Shown: in pieces, positions 54,131-64,000 of the stretch
Numbering within the stretch: position 1 is the stretch's first letter
How the letters are laid out: every line of letters begins with the position of its first letter
Source of the DNA: Thermothelomyces thermophilus ATCC 42464
Taxonomy: Eukaryota > Ascomycota > Sordariomycetes > Sordariales > Chaetomiaceae
Direction: 5' to 3'
DNA: 64,000 bases
NCBI RefSeq assembly: GCF_000226095.1
Contig: NC_016473.1
Coordinates: 434,001-498,000, forward strand
Notes under the pieces: model-generated
What the model was told of the DNA's origin: nothing
What the model saw: only the letters and a program-made list of their open reading frames with translations
Databases searched by the model: none
Translations under genes and position numbers: made by a program

Positions 54131-57100
54131 TCACTGCAGTAGAAGCGTTTCATTATCCAAAACGCCAAACAGGTCCTCAATCTCTTTAGCAACCGCCTTC
54201 AGCTCTTCTGCAACCTGGCCGGTTACCAGGGCATAAGCATAGAGCAGCGCGTAGTCGCGTTCCTGTACATTCACGTGCCTGAGTTGTCCCAAGCCTCGAG
54301 AACCGGCCACACTGCTGTCGTTGCCGTTGCTAGTGCCATCCACACCTTCACCCGCAGCATCGTGCTGATGCTCCTTCCTGAACTGGAAAATCTTTCCCAA
54401 CAACCGGTCCCTCGGCCGAGTCACGCTGGGAATCGCGTCCGTGAGCGGATATTCCAACATGAGCGACGAGGCGAGCACCTGGAAGACATGGAAGATGCGG
54501 TCGCACAGCATGGCGCGCTCATCGGCCGTGTAAAGCAGCAGGGCGCGCTCGCCCTCGCTTAGGTGACCCTTCCGCTGTGTGACGAGTGACATGGCGTAAA
54601 AGGCGTCGAGCAGACGGTGCGTACAAGCCATGAGCCGCCGGCTCTGCTCCGACGGAAATGGGCCGCGGAGCTCGAACTCACGGGCCGCGCTAGCGCGAAG
54701 GTCGTCGAGGCGCGCCGCGTACTTCTGCAGCGCTGCTTGCTCGCCCGTGCGGAGGTAGGAGCGGCTGCAATCGCTCCGCAAAAGGATGGCCAGCGGTCCG
54801 CGCTTCCAGATGAGGCCCATCTGGAGGTAGAGCATGCTGAAGCCCTCCTTGAACTTCCTGCGGGCTGAGATGGGCCAGATCACGCGGCATACGATCAGGC
54901 CCCAGAGAATGCCGACCGTCACAGCTACGAAGCGGTGAAGCAATATCTCCTTGATGATGGGGTCCGCTCCACCCTCATCGTCGTCGTCGTCCTCCACCTT
55001 CTGCGTAAGGCTGTACGCGTACAGTGTCGACACGTTGTAGGCCAGCAGGGTAATTCTGCCCAACGGAGCATTCCCCCGTGCGATGATTACATAGAAGCTC
55101 CAGAAGGCAACCAGCGACCCAAGGGGGACGAGGGCGACCGCGCTGTGACCTGACACTTGCCAGTTCAGGCCGGCAGCGGCGGTGCCGATTACGGTCCCTA
55201 CGAACCTTGCCCAGCCGGTGGTGTTGGATGCGCCTACCGTCATGGAGCAGACGATCATGAAGGACAGAAGACCCCACTCGCCTCTCCAGTGCCGATACAG
55301 GTCCCTGGTCTGTGGCATGAAGGCGAGCGAGGCCCAAAGGACAGCCCCTACGCCCACCTTGAGGCCAAATCGAACTGCTCGGGAGTTAGCATTCTGCACT
55401 CGTAAAACACAGCATGAGACCGTATCGTACCGTCATCCCTGGCCAGACTCCTCGCCACCGCGAGGATCTTTTGAGACAACCTCGCGACGAGCCCTGTTTT
55501 CTTAGTCTCGGGAGCGGCTTCCCAATTGTACGTATCTCTCCGCCTGACTAATGGCTCCGCTATTCCTCTGGGAATGGCAGTCTTCTTGATAGGCTTGATC
55601 AAGGCGACGCGTTCCGCATTGTCGTAGGGCAGAGCCAAGGCATTATGGGCTGATTGGCGACTGTTTCTCCACCACTTGAGCCAGTTCCAACTACGCTTGC
55701 GATGCTCGTTGGCAAACTTCAAATCCTCCAATACGTCCAGATACTTTTGCATCTCTTCCCCAAATGTCTGCAGGCTGAAAGTAAAGTGTCCGCAGGCCGC
55801 CGCAACTTCTTCAAAGTCGGCTTGGATACTCTTGGACCGCGTCCGGTCTAGCTCGAGAGTTTTGTACAGTTCTTGGAGGGCATGGGCTCTCGCCTCGTTA
55901 AAGAGTGACAGGGCATCGGTAAGGCTGTGCCGGAAATTGGCGTTGATGGTGATGTTATAGTCCGGGGCCTCTCCAAAGGGCGGATCCCGGAGCACCTCAG
56001 ATAGAGTGTATGCCAGCGACCTCATCGAGGGCCCAAGCAATTGGATAAACAGCTCGAATATCTCCGACGAATGTTGAAAGGGCGGCAGGCTTGTGGCGGT
56101 GGCGTCGGACCGGCGCCTCTCTCCAACGGCAGTCCTCCCCTCCTCATGGCCGTCCTCGGACGCCTCGTCAATGGAAGATAGGGTGAGAAACTTATCCCTA
56201 CCAACTCGCGTTGGGCCAGACATCGTTCGATACAGGCCAGGTGAGGCCGTCGGGGAGCTGGCAAACTCAGTAGGGGACATGACGCGCGACAAGGGAGTGA
56301 ATAATGGCTCCTTCAACAGGGCAAACTGGGAATTGGCCGCACTTCGCAATCCGCCAATGGACTGGGCCAGGGTCTCCATTGACCTTACCACAGCTCTATC
56401 AAGCTGGTAGAGTCTCTCATGGCCCAGAAAGTAACGCTCAAACTTGGCCTCGCGGAGATTCTTAGTCATCTGAGGATAAACCGAGGAGTACGCGGACGAT
56501 GCCGCAGCAAACTCGGGGGATAGCATGTCGTCTTCGGACCCGCTTAGAAAGCCGCGGGTGACCATCGACAGCATGTCGCCCAACGAGATAGACGCCTTAT
56601 TCATCGACTGACGCAAGGCCGACACGGCGGACACTCTCCAAATCAGAATGTTGACGACGGTGGTGATGGTGATGCCCATGATGAGCATCTTTAACAACTG
56701 GACAATCTTCTGGTTCGAGAAGACACTTGTAAAGACGGCCGTCTCCTTGGTGACCACGACGGTGATGGCGAGCGAGGCAAGAGTGCTGCCCACGTTGACG
56801 AGCGGGTTATTCATCTTCTGCTTGACCCATCCCATGAAGCCAAAGCCGCCGCCAATGAAAACAACCAGGACGAGGCCGTGTGCGAGGGCGACCATGCCCA
56901 TGATGCCACCGAACAGGACGGATGTGCACATCGACAAGATCGAGACCAGTTCTGCGTATGCGACGGCCACGATCGCGATCAAGACCGCCTCAATCATGGA
57001 TCCTATAGACCTCGCGGGGTGGAAGTAGACGGTCAAGGTGGCTACGACGTGTTTCCCATCCGGCCTGCCCAGGAAGTTGGAGAGCGGGGACAAGAACGTT

Positions 57101-57535
57101 GCTAAGCTCCCAAGGGTGTATGCTAGTGTACACTTGATCACACCATGGCCGGCAGGCGAGTCAAGCCAGCGAAGCAGCCGGGCGCCTCCCTTTCGGGCGC
57201 TATTTGCCGCAGCCTGCAGTCGGTCTGACAAAGAGCCGCGGGCCAAGAACGGCTCCGTAGTGGATGACTCGGACGCATCGGCTTGTCTGGAAGTAAAAAG
57301 GCCGGAGGGGCGAAGGGTGAAAGCCCGGTGCAACCGCTCGCCGGTCGAGGGAATGATGACGGACCCGTTGCGCAGTTTCTGTAGGACGCCTGGTCAGAGA
57401 CGCCATTGGCAAAGTTCGAGTCGGCTTCCCGCAAAGCCCAGGACAGAAGGCTGGATGTCCGGTCCAACTTACGCTTCTCTTGGATGGCCTTCGCGGGGGC
57501 CAGTGGCCGGCCGAGGGCGTTGGCGACGAGTTCAT
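54131..57535 (-). CDS. FUSC/aromatic-acid-exporter-like membrane protein (Bre4 group)
   Basis: Three exons (57535-57473, 57378-55431, 55374-54131) give 1,084 residues. Exon 1 encodes 21 residues, M..HWPPRRPSKRS, and joins in phase 0 to KLRNGSVIIPSTGERLHRAF. The protein has two halves. Each has about five to six hydrophobic segments: the first around residues 95-270 (LGSLATFLSPLSNFLGRPDGK, HPARSIGSMIEAVLIAIV), the second around 670-850 (VGVGAVLWASLAFMPQTR, GEWGLLSFMIVCSMTVGAS). Long soluble helical regions follow each half, as in the fungal Brefeldin-sensitivity (DUF2421)/ArAE-FUSC family. Family members are thought to export aromatic or lipid-like compounds or to affect membrane traffic; substrates are unknown. 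Introns 57472-57379 and 55430-55375 have GTAAGT and GTACGA donors. A model starting inside exon 2 would use a TTG codon, which I reject. Confidence 0.87.
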
Positions 57536-58290
57536 CTCCGCGCGGACGTCGATCCCACCATGTTCGTCTGCTGCGGTCGCGGTGCGTTGTTGTGCTTGTT
57601 TTACGAAGATGGTCCGTTGTGCATGGCTCCCAACGAGGCGAAGATGTGGGGAAGTAGGAAGCTTGTTTCTCGAGCCTTGTGGTTGGTTGGCCGCGCCCGC
57701 CTAGGCTTACACTACAGGAGAGAGACAGAAGAAGCCGACCCACAGTAATCCGCAAGTACCTACATGATGATACCTTGGTGTGGTTTAATATTGTATAGAA
57801 GGGAGATATGTACCTTCCATACATACTTAAAGTTCAGGTAGTTACTAATTTTCTTCAAACTACGTAACGATCCCAGGCAGATTGTACGGAACACTTGCAT
57901 GTACAGTACATACCTTACGGATTCCGTGTGAGGTAAAGTACGTATGGATCCGTTCAGTGCGTGCCGAGCCTGTCACGAGAGCTGTGAGGACCCACCTCAC
58001 TTCAGCCTGCCACCGGGCGGTGCCTTTGGGTGTGCTGGTGCGCGGCAACACGGCAATTGCAGCCGCCGAGGTCCCACCTCAGCACGTCACTCTTGTTCGG
58101 CAGGGACCCCGGCGTGGGGCCGATATCAATCTTGATTGGGGTGGGGCTGGTTGAGTTGCGGGTTTGACTTACCAGAGTAAACTGATACTGCGTGCAACAA
58201 GAGGATCTTAGCGCAAAGTTGCTGGTGCGTTCCGTGAACTTTCCGTCAGGTCATGGAAGGTTTTTCACGGCTGCCCCTAGCATTTGTTTC
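57536..58290. other. divergent promoter region
   Basis: About 0.75 kb between the FUSC-type gene and the HAD hydrolase gene. 57770-57960 is A+T-rich with many TAC/GTA words. Short frames on both strands have no features. No RNA gene was recognised. Confidence 0.5.
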
Positions 58291-59359
58291 ATGCGCAGAC
58301 CCTGGCTCATGATGCCGTCTGCTTCGCCAACCTGGAAGTTTGCGCCGTTAAACCGGCCTTACACTCCTAGCCCACAGAGGCGGAAGCTGGAGGGCATCGT
58401 TTTTGACGTTGACGGTACATTATGGTAAGTTTTACGGCTGCCTTTCCGATGCAAGTCGAACCACTTGGCCATTCCAAGATGAGTTGCGGCAAGAGACCTA
58501 GGTCCTCCAAGTTCTTAGACGGGAACTGGAGTTAGAGCGGTGGGAGCGGGGGGGTGCTGCTTCGGGTGCTCTCCCCACGACAATGTTCGCATTCAACACT
58601 TACAGTAAGCCTAAAATTATAGAAACCCTCGTGCTAACACCTTCCCGCAGCGAACCACAGACCTATATGTTTGCCGAGATGCGCTCCGCCCTCGGCATTC
58701 CCAAGTCCAGAGATATCCTCGAACACATCTACAGCCTCCCAACCGAGGAAGAGCAACACCGCGCAATGGAGCTGATCCGCGACATCGAGCGGCGCGCCAT
58801 GTTGCACCAGGTGGCACAGCCCGGGCTTACCGAGCTCATGGCCTACCTGGACTCGCGGGGCATTCGCAAGGGGATTTGCACGCGCAACTTCGAAACGCCC
58901 GTCAAGAATCTGCTGAGCAAGTTCCTTTCGGGGACCGTCTTTGCGCCTATTGTGACGCGAGATTTTCGGCCCCCCAAACCCGACCCGGCGGGGATCCTTC
59001 ATATCGCCCGCAGCTGGGGGCTGTTGCGGCGGAGTACCGGCGAGGCCGGGGTGCCCGCCGATCCTGCCGCAGAGGAAGAGCGTCGAGCGGCTGCGGAGGA
59101 GGGCGCTCACGCCCGGGGCGAAGAGACCGATAATCCGGATCTGCTGCAGACCCAGGTGGGGGAAGAGGTCGCCGATGCGAGTGGGTTGATCATGGTGGGT
59201 GACAGCATTGATGATATCACGGCAGGTCGGAGAGCGGGAGCCAAGACCGTTTTGCTTGTGAACGATGTCAACCGCCATCTAGCTGACCATGAGCACACCG
59301 ATCTGGCAATAACACGGCTAGATGAGCTGATCGATGTCCTTGAAAACGGATCGCTCTAA
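58291..59359 (+). CDS. HAD-superfamily hydrolase (phosphoglycolate-phosphatase-like)
   Basis: HAD hydrolases are mainly phosphatases using an Asp nucleophile. Two exons (58291-58424 and 58651-59359) give 280 residues. Motif I, GIVFDVDGTLC, is split by the intron; the nucleophile is Asp39 and the acid/base Asp41. The join reads TLCEPQTYMFAEMRSALGI, which is the usual form in fungi. A cap with helices MELIRDIERRAMLHQV follows, then motif II LTELMAYLDSRGIRKGICTRN. The Lys-containing region is TRDFRPPKPDPAGIL, and motif IV IMVGDSIDDITAGRRAGAKTVLL is complete. An Arg/Ala/Glu-rich insert of about 45 residues lies between motifs III and IV. The 226-bp intron is long for this window. An alternative ATG at 58583 within the intron would make a protein lacking motif I and is unlikely to be the main product. 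Substrate unknown. Confidence 0.85.
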
Positions 59360-60020
59360 TCAGAATACCAAGACTTGACAGACACATAACCCCTTGTACC
59401 CTCCAAGGTCGGTCCACGTATGTATAGCGTAGATGGTTGACTATATGCTCTACGAAGACCACAAACACGCTGGCTCTACTAGTCACAGAAAGGAAAACCC
59501 AACGCATATCCTAGGTCTGCACAGCCGCGCTGGCCAGCAGCGACGCTCGCCTTGTTGTTGCCACGCAAATATAGCACGCGGTCCCCAGCGCGAACGTCAT
59601 CTTTCTTGCTTAGACAGACCTGTCAGAGGAGTAGAGAGACGAGAGAGCAGGACGGAGCTTGACGCCCGTAAATGCTGGTTGCTAACACGAGGTGACCCCT
59701 GTCGAGAAGATGCAGCGCTAAGCTTGCAAAGCGAAGAGAACCCAAGCAAAAATAAACGATGGTTCTTCATACCAGGCCCCAAGTGGAAAAATCGATGACC
59801 GCACAATGGGAGGGCGACGTCGCGGGGAAGTCATCCATTTTTGTCTCTCCTGTTGGTCCTCCCGCCAGCGTTTGTAAAAGACGCGTTTCTGGGCGTCGCG
59901 AGGCGCTTGCTGGTATCGGGACCAAAATGGCGGTCATGCCTTTAGACTCCAGAGCCGAAAGTGACTTCTACAATTCTAGCCGCGATTCGTTGTAGCTTGT
60001 CCAAGAATAGGTTGCCAAAG
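59360..60020. other. convergent 3' region, no gene seen
   Basis: 660 bp between the stops of the HAD hydrolase gene and the MAPKK gene. Frames here are short; the plus frame 59433-59798 shows no features. Confidence 0.5.
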
Positions 60021-61498
60021 TCATTCGTGGTCCCATTCGCGGATGTACAGGCGATCCACCTGGGCTGCTAGATTGGCGTGGTCGGCCGCCTGCCGTGGGT
60101 CGACCCGGTATGCTAGAATATCGGTCAGAATGGATCATACTGTAACTCCGCGGCTAGAAACTCACATGCTGTTGGTGTCTGCTGGGTCGCGTATGTGGGG
60201 GAGTCACTGGAACGCAGGAGTTCCTGAGTCGCGGGCGAAGGCTGAGGGGCCAGGTGAGATTTGCGGTTGTCCCTGTCCATCAAGCTGCATGCCCACTCTC
60301 TCAGGTCAACGGGGGTTCTTTTGGCAGCCTGTACGAAGAGGTCGTGATCCTGATATGTGGTCAGCAACGAATTACCGGCCTCGCGGACAACGAGGAACAC
60401 CATACATAAAGCTCCTGCGGCGTTGGCCGCCGCTCAGGCTCCTTGTAAAGACATTTCTGGATCATGTCTTCGAGGATCTGCGGGAAGGCATCGCTCTTAG
60501 GCAGTCGAGGCGCCGGCTCATGCACGATTTGCTGTAGCAGATCGAGGATACCGGCTGGTGCACTCTCCGCATCTGACAACTGCTCGCTCGCGGCAAATGG
60601 GAATTTGCCGATAGCTAGTTCCATGATGGTAAGGCCAAAGCTCCACACATCCGACTTCACCGTATACCTCTCGCCTTGGATCCGCTCCGGAGCCATGTAT
60701 GTGGAGGTGCCCACGAAGGTGTCGGCAACGGAGTTGATGAGCTCTCCCGAGACGCCAAAGTCGCAGAGCTTGATGGAACCCCGTGAGTTGACGAGGATAT
60801 TAGAAGGCTTGATGTCGCGGTGCATGATATGATGCTTCGAATAGAGATATGTGAGGCCGCCCAGAGTCGCTTCGGCTATCTTGCCCAGGACATCTACGCG
60901 GACAGGACCGAATACCCTTGAAATGCGGTCGAGAGAGCTGTTTTGTGGTGGTTAGCTCCTTCCCAGATGAAGCTTGCGGGTTCGTGGCCACGCACCCAAC
61001 GTCCATGTACTCCATGCACATGATTACGTCGTTGTTCTCGTTAAGGAAAGCCCCGTAGAAGGTAACGATGTAGTCGGAATGGCATCCATGCATGATCTGC
61101 AACTCCCTGACTATGCGCTTCCGCATCTCCTTCTTCGCCTCGACATGGATGATCTGTTTCCCAAGTTAGCACTACCCACAGCAACACCAGAACTACAAGG
61201 AAACAAAACCAACCTTCCGCGCCATGACCGTGTTGGTCGGGATGTGCCTGACTTTGCTGACAGTCCCACCATTCCCAGCACCTAGATCCCTGATGATCTC
61301 AAGATCCTCGGGCTTCAGATCCAGGTTGAACTCAATCCCGATTTCCAGCTGCGCGGTGTTATCATCTCCCCTTCCATTTCCGGCGCCCATACGGGCGGCA
61401 CTCTCGGCCGTCGGAGGGGGTTTCGGAGCGGGTGCCTTCAAGGCGAGCCCTTTGACATTTTTGCGCTTCATGGAGCGCGGGGCAAAGGCGTCAGCCAT
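60021..61498 (-). CDS. MEK2: MAP kinase kinase, Ste7 type (mating/filamentation pathway)
   Basis: The Ste7-type MAPKK relays signals from an Ste11-type kinase to the Fus3/Kss1-type MAP kinase controlling mating, cell fusion, fruiting-body growth and, in pathogens, infection. Five exons (61498-61214, 61153-60996, 60937-60406, 60349-60166, 60112-60021) give 416 residues. The start [23 protein letters not shown] is the form known from Sordariomycete Ste7 orthologues. Features are the Gly loop GAGNGGTV (73-80), the ATP lysine Lys95 at the end of exon 1, HRDIKPSN with Asp189, CDFG with Asp207, and activation-loop SVADT with Ser217 and Thr221. Next come [36 protein letters not shown] and the tail [20 protein letters not shown]. 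Exon 1 ends at a rare GTTGGT donor. Catalytic residues are intact. The symbol follows Neurospora usage. Confidence 0.93.
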
Positions 61499-63058
61499 GG
61501 CGGAGGTCTATGTAGCGTCGAAATCGCTGGTTTGAGTCGTGATTGTTGAGACGGAAATTTTCTGGAACTGCTTATTGCACTTGTTCCGGTCGCATCCCCC
61601 GATGAAATGTTGCAGCGAAGGCAGGAACTTGGTGAAGGCGCTAGCGCTAACGTTCGGGCTCTCGGGAGACTTACGCGGGTTGACCAAAACCGTCAGGGGG
61701 CGGGGGGAGTGTTTGAAGGGATGACGCCAAGAGGAGAAGCCCCTTTTCGATGCCTGCCGAGCGAAGTTTGTGTTGAAATGCTGGCCGGGGCAGTGGAAGG
61801 CTTTAGTGATCTTCGATGATGCACGTAACAGCTGGAACGCGATATGTGTAGTCGCTGGGACAGATGGTAGTGGTGGGCCAGGCGTGCAGGGCGTCGGCAG
61901 TGATCTGCGGAGCAGTACTCGAGGTCCCGGTGCGAGTGGGATGGGGTTCACGAGATCGGCTAGGAACTGAGGCACGAGAACTCACTCTCGGGAGGGGAAT
62001 AGCGGCCTCGACGACACCCTCAGGAATATGTGGGCAGCAAAGAGACGTGTGCTTTGGAAATTTTCGGGTTTGGGAGGTCAGGTTTCTGGCTGGGCTGCCG
62101 CCGATGGTCAGTCAAGGTGGGGTCCCCAGAGGCTGTTCCAGGTTGTCGATGGTACGGAGCGGTAACTGCACCTCGGCCGTTGGCCCATGCTTCTCGGCGT
62201 CTGCTCCACGCATGCCGCTCAGCGACAACGCCAGCCAACTGAATCAACAAGCGCCATCCCTTGCATGGAATCGCCAGGCTGAAAACATTGATTACAATTT
62301 ATCCCGTGCACTGCTTTATTTATGGTGCGTCTCATATCGTTCAGAGGGCATTACGGACTACATCGGAGCTGCTTACGAGAAAGAGAACAAAGGCTCGCCT
62401 CCTCGTTTAGCTTCGGTCGTTGGAGGTGTGTACACACCCTAACCCTCATCGCAGCCATTGACACCCAAAGAGGAAAGAGGACTCCGTACTGTAAGGCTCC
62501 AAGTGTTTTTATGAAGACCGACAGGTTAAGGTTTAGGTTGAGGTGCTTCATCGCGGAATTGAAATTTCAATAGAAACTAGATTACTTTACGATTTTCTCA
62601 TTTTTTCATCGCATCGATTATCGAAAATATTGATATCTCAAGGACTTTTCTTAGACCTATCTAGGAGGAAGTCAACCTGGTAGTTATCGTTGGTAGATTA
62701 GTCAAATCACACAGTAGCCACCCAAACTGGGAGCACGGATCACACAGCGAGCACTGCGACAACTGAAGGGGCGAGGCTGAACGGAACGCGCATGGTCGTG
62801 ACGATTTGGTCGGCGTGCGAATGCCCCCAAAATTTCCACCTTGGGACAATTCAGCCTTCCGCTCTCTTCTTAATACCATCGACTCGTTGAACAGAGTTCC
62901 CCGCTTTGCGTTCGGCTTGCTCTTCGTTCCATTTCCTTTTCCGTCATTGCCCTCGAGCGCTTCCGCGCATCGCCAACCGACCCATCGCTCCGACCACGTT
63001 TGTATTCCATATTCTCAAGCGACAGCAGGTTCGAACGCGTCACGACCGCAGCAACAAG
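61499..63058. other. divergent promoter region with a CCCTAACCCT box
   Basis: About 1.6 kb between the MAPKK and SPT6 starts. The MAPKK leader probably covers 61499-61990; the minus frame 61508-61975 there has no family features and contains possible leader introns. 62570-62660 is A+T-rich. CCCTAACCCT lies at 62437-62446, a telobox-like word about 610 bp upstream of SPT6. Confidence 0.5.
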
Positions 63059-64000
63059 ATGAGCACTTCAATGCGCGATCTAATTGACGGGGAGGCCGAG
63101 TTGAACGAGGAGGAAGAGGATGAGTCCTTCGACGAGGAGACCGGTGAGACTCATGCCAGAGAGCGGGAGAATATCCTAGATGATTCCAGTGAGGAGGAGG
63201 AAGATGACGAGGATGAGGAAGAAGCTCGAAGGGTATGGCTGCTTATGGGCCCGTCTTGTTGACTGCTCTATCCTGACTTGGTCTCTGCGCAGATTCGAGA
63301 AGGCTTCATCGTTGATGAGGATGAAGAAGAAGAAGAGGCAGACGACTCCGAGCGCGAGCGCCGGAAGAAGAAGAAACGCCGTCGGATCGAGCGGGAGGAA
63401 GAAGAGCAGCTTGATGAGGAAGACCTCGACCTCATTGGTGAGGCTAATCCAGAATGGGAACGAAAAACCCAGACTCAGGTATGTGTCCCTGCGTGTATTC
63501 AGCCGCTGCTGGAGACTTACAATACATAGACGAAGTTCAAGCGTCTTAAGCGCGGCCATCGCGATGAAGATCGTGGAAATGAGCGTCCCGACCTGGCGGA
63601 GATATTCTCAGACGACGAGGAGGACATGGCCGACGAGCGAGGCTACGGTCGTCCGAGCCACCGCGCACACGTAGATGAGTTCGATGATTTCATCGAGGAT
63701 GATTACCCGGAGGACGACGAGGAGCGCATCCAGCGCCAGGAGGACTTGGAGGTGGCTCGCCCCAGAGATAAGGGACTCGCGGTCGATACGACTGGGCTCG
63801 ACAAGGACGCCCTCGACGACATGGAGGCTATCTTCGGCAATGGCGACGACTATGCCTGGGCCTTGGAACTTGAAGAGGAAGAAGAAGATCGGGAGCGTGA
63901 GGAGCAGACAATTGAGCTGAAGGACGTGTTTGAGCCCTCTCAGCTCAAGGAGAAGCTTCTCACCGACGAGGACAACCAGATTCGCGTCGTCGACGAGCCC
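63059..64000 (+). CDS. SPT6: transcription elongation factor Spt6, 5' part (runs off the window)
   Basis: Spt6 is a histone chaperone and elongation factor that rides with RNA polymerase II. Three exons are visible (63059-63232, 63293-63478, 63530 to the window end), giving 277 residues of what should be a protein of about 1,400. The visible part is the acidic N-terminus typical of Spt6. It starts [20 protein letters not shown], has long Glu/Asp runs, then a basic [14 protein letters not shown] patch followed by [16 protein letters not shown], the Spn1/Iws1- and histone-binding part. Next come [31 protein letters not shown], and the conserved [19 protein letters not shown] followed by [23 protein letters not shown]. 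Introns are 60 and 51 bp with GTATGG and GTATGT donors. The remaining domains (helix-hairpin-helix, YqgF, death-like, S1, SH2) lie beyond the window. Confidence 0.93.

Noticed and set aside
14154-61498. SLN1, PP2C and MAPKK as one signalling gene cluster
   Set aside because: They are tens of kilobases apart with many unrelated housekeeping genes between them. SLN1 (HOG) and the Ste7-type kinase act in different pathways, so co-location looks incidental.
61864-62442. 192-residue plus-strand ORF between MAPKK and SPT6
   Set aside because: No domain; lies in a divergent promoter and across the probable MAPKK leader.

Overview
The window looks like a nuclear segment of a filamentous ascomycete, most likely Sordariomycetes and probably Sordariales or a relative. 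It is gene-dense and GC-rich. Most genes carry short introns with GT..AG ends, often with a CTGAC/CTAAC-like branch site. The proteins are typical of Pezizomycotina: group VI histidine kinase, Ste7-type MAPKK, ORMDL, Ccz1, Spt6 and a fungal FUSC-type membrane protein. No genus can be named from sequence alone.

Layout. 1-2657 has no gene and includes a TA-rich island that looks RIP-mutated. 2658-3909 (minus) holds two low-complexity repeat ORFs; the larger, once a 57-bp intron is removed, gains a good signal peptide and is the most novel gene here. 4649-5371 (-) ORM1. 6841-8958 (+) Air1/2-like five-knuckle protein. 10741-13122 (+) F-box-like protein. 14154-17720 (+) SLN1 osmosensor kinase. 18753-19530 (+) carboxymuconolactone decarboxylase-like protein. 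20152-20874 (-) small membrane protein. 21878-22672 (+) BUD32. 22903-23959 (-) glutamate-cysteine ligase modifier subunit. 25019-25767 (+) AP-1 sigma. 27230-28380 (+) MAF1. 29745-32002 (-) PP2C phosphatase. A 4.5-kb stretch without a callable gene follows. 36467-37726 (+) EFM6. 39228-40016 (+) secreted barwin-like protein. 40623-43159 (-) CCZ1. 43949-46816 (-) mitochondrial PPR-type protein. 47517-48922 (-) DysF protein. 49869-50424 (+) small membrane-anchored protein. 50706-53577 (-) PRP6. 54131-57535 (-) FUSC/Bre4-type membrane protein. 58291-59359 (+) HAD hydrolase. 60021-61498 (-) Ste7-type MAPKK. 63059-64000 (+) 5' part of SPT6.

The genes are mainly housekeeping and do not form a biosynthetic cluster. 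Themes that recur are signalling (SLN1, PP2C, MAPKK), RNA metabolism (Air-like, PRP6, MAF1, SPT6, BUD32, EFM6), and membrane or lipid work (ORM1, AP-1 sigma, CCZ1, DysF, FUSC). I modelled 34 introns by eye. All have GT..AG ends and every joined reading frame closes. Three donors use the rare form GTTGGT.

I found no tRNA, rRNA, CRISPR array, intact transposon or virus-like element. The least explained parts are the charged repeat proteins near the left end, the 32.0-36.5 kb gap, and a short motif (TACGGAGTA) that recurs between genes.
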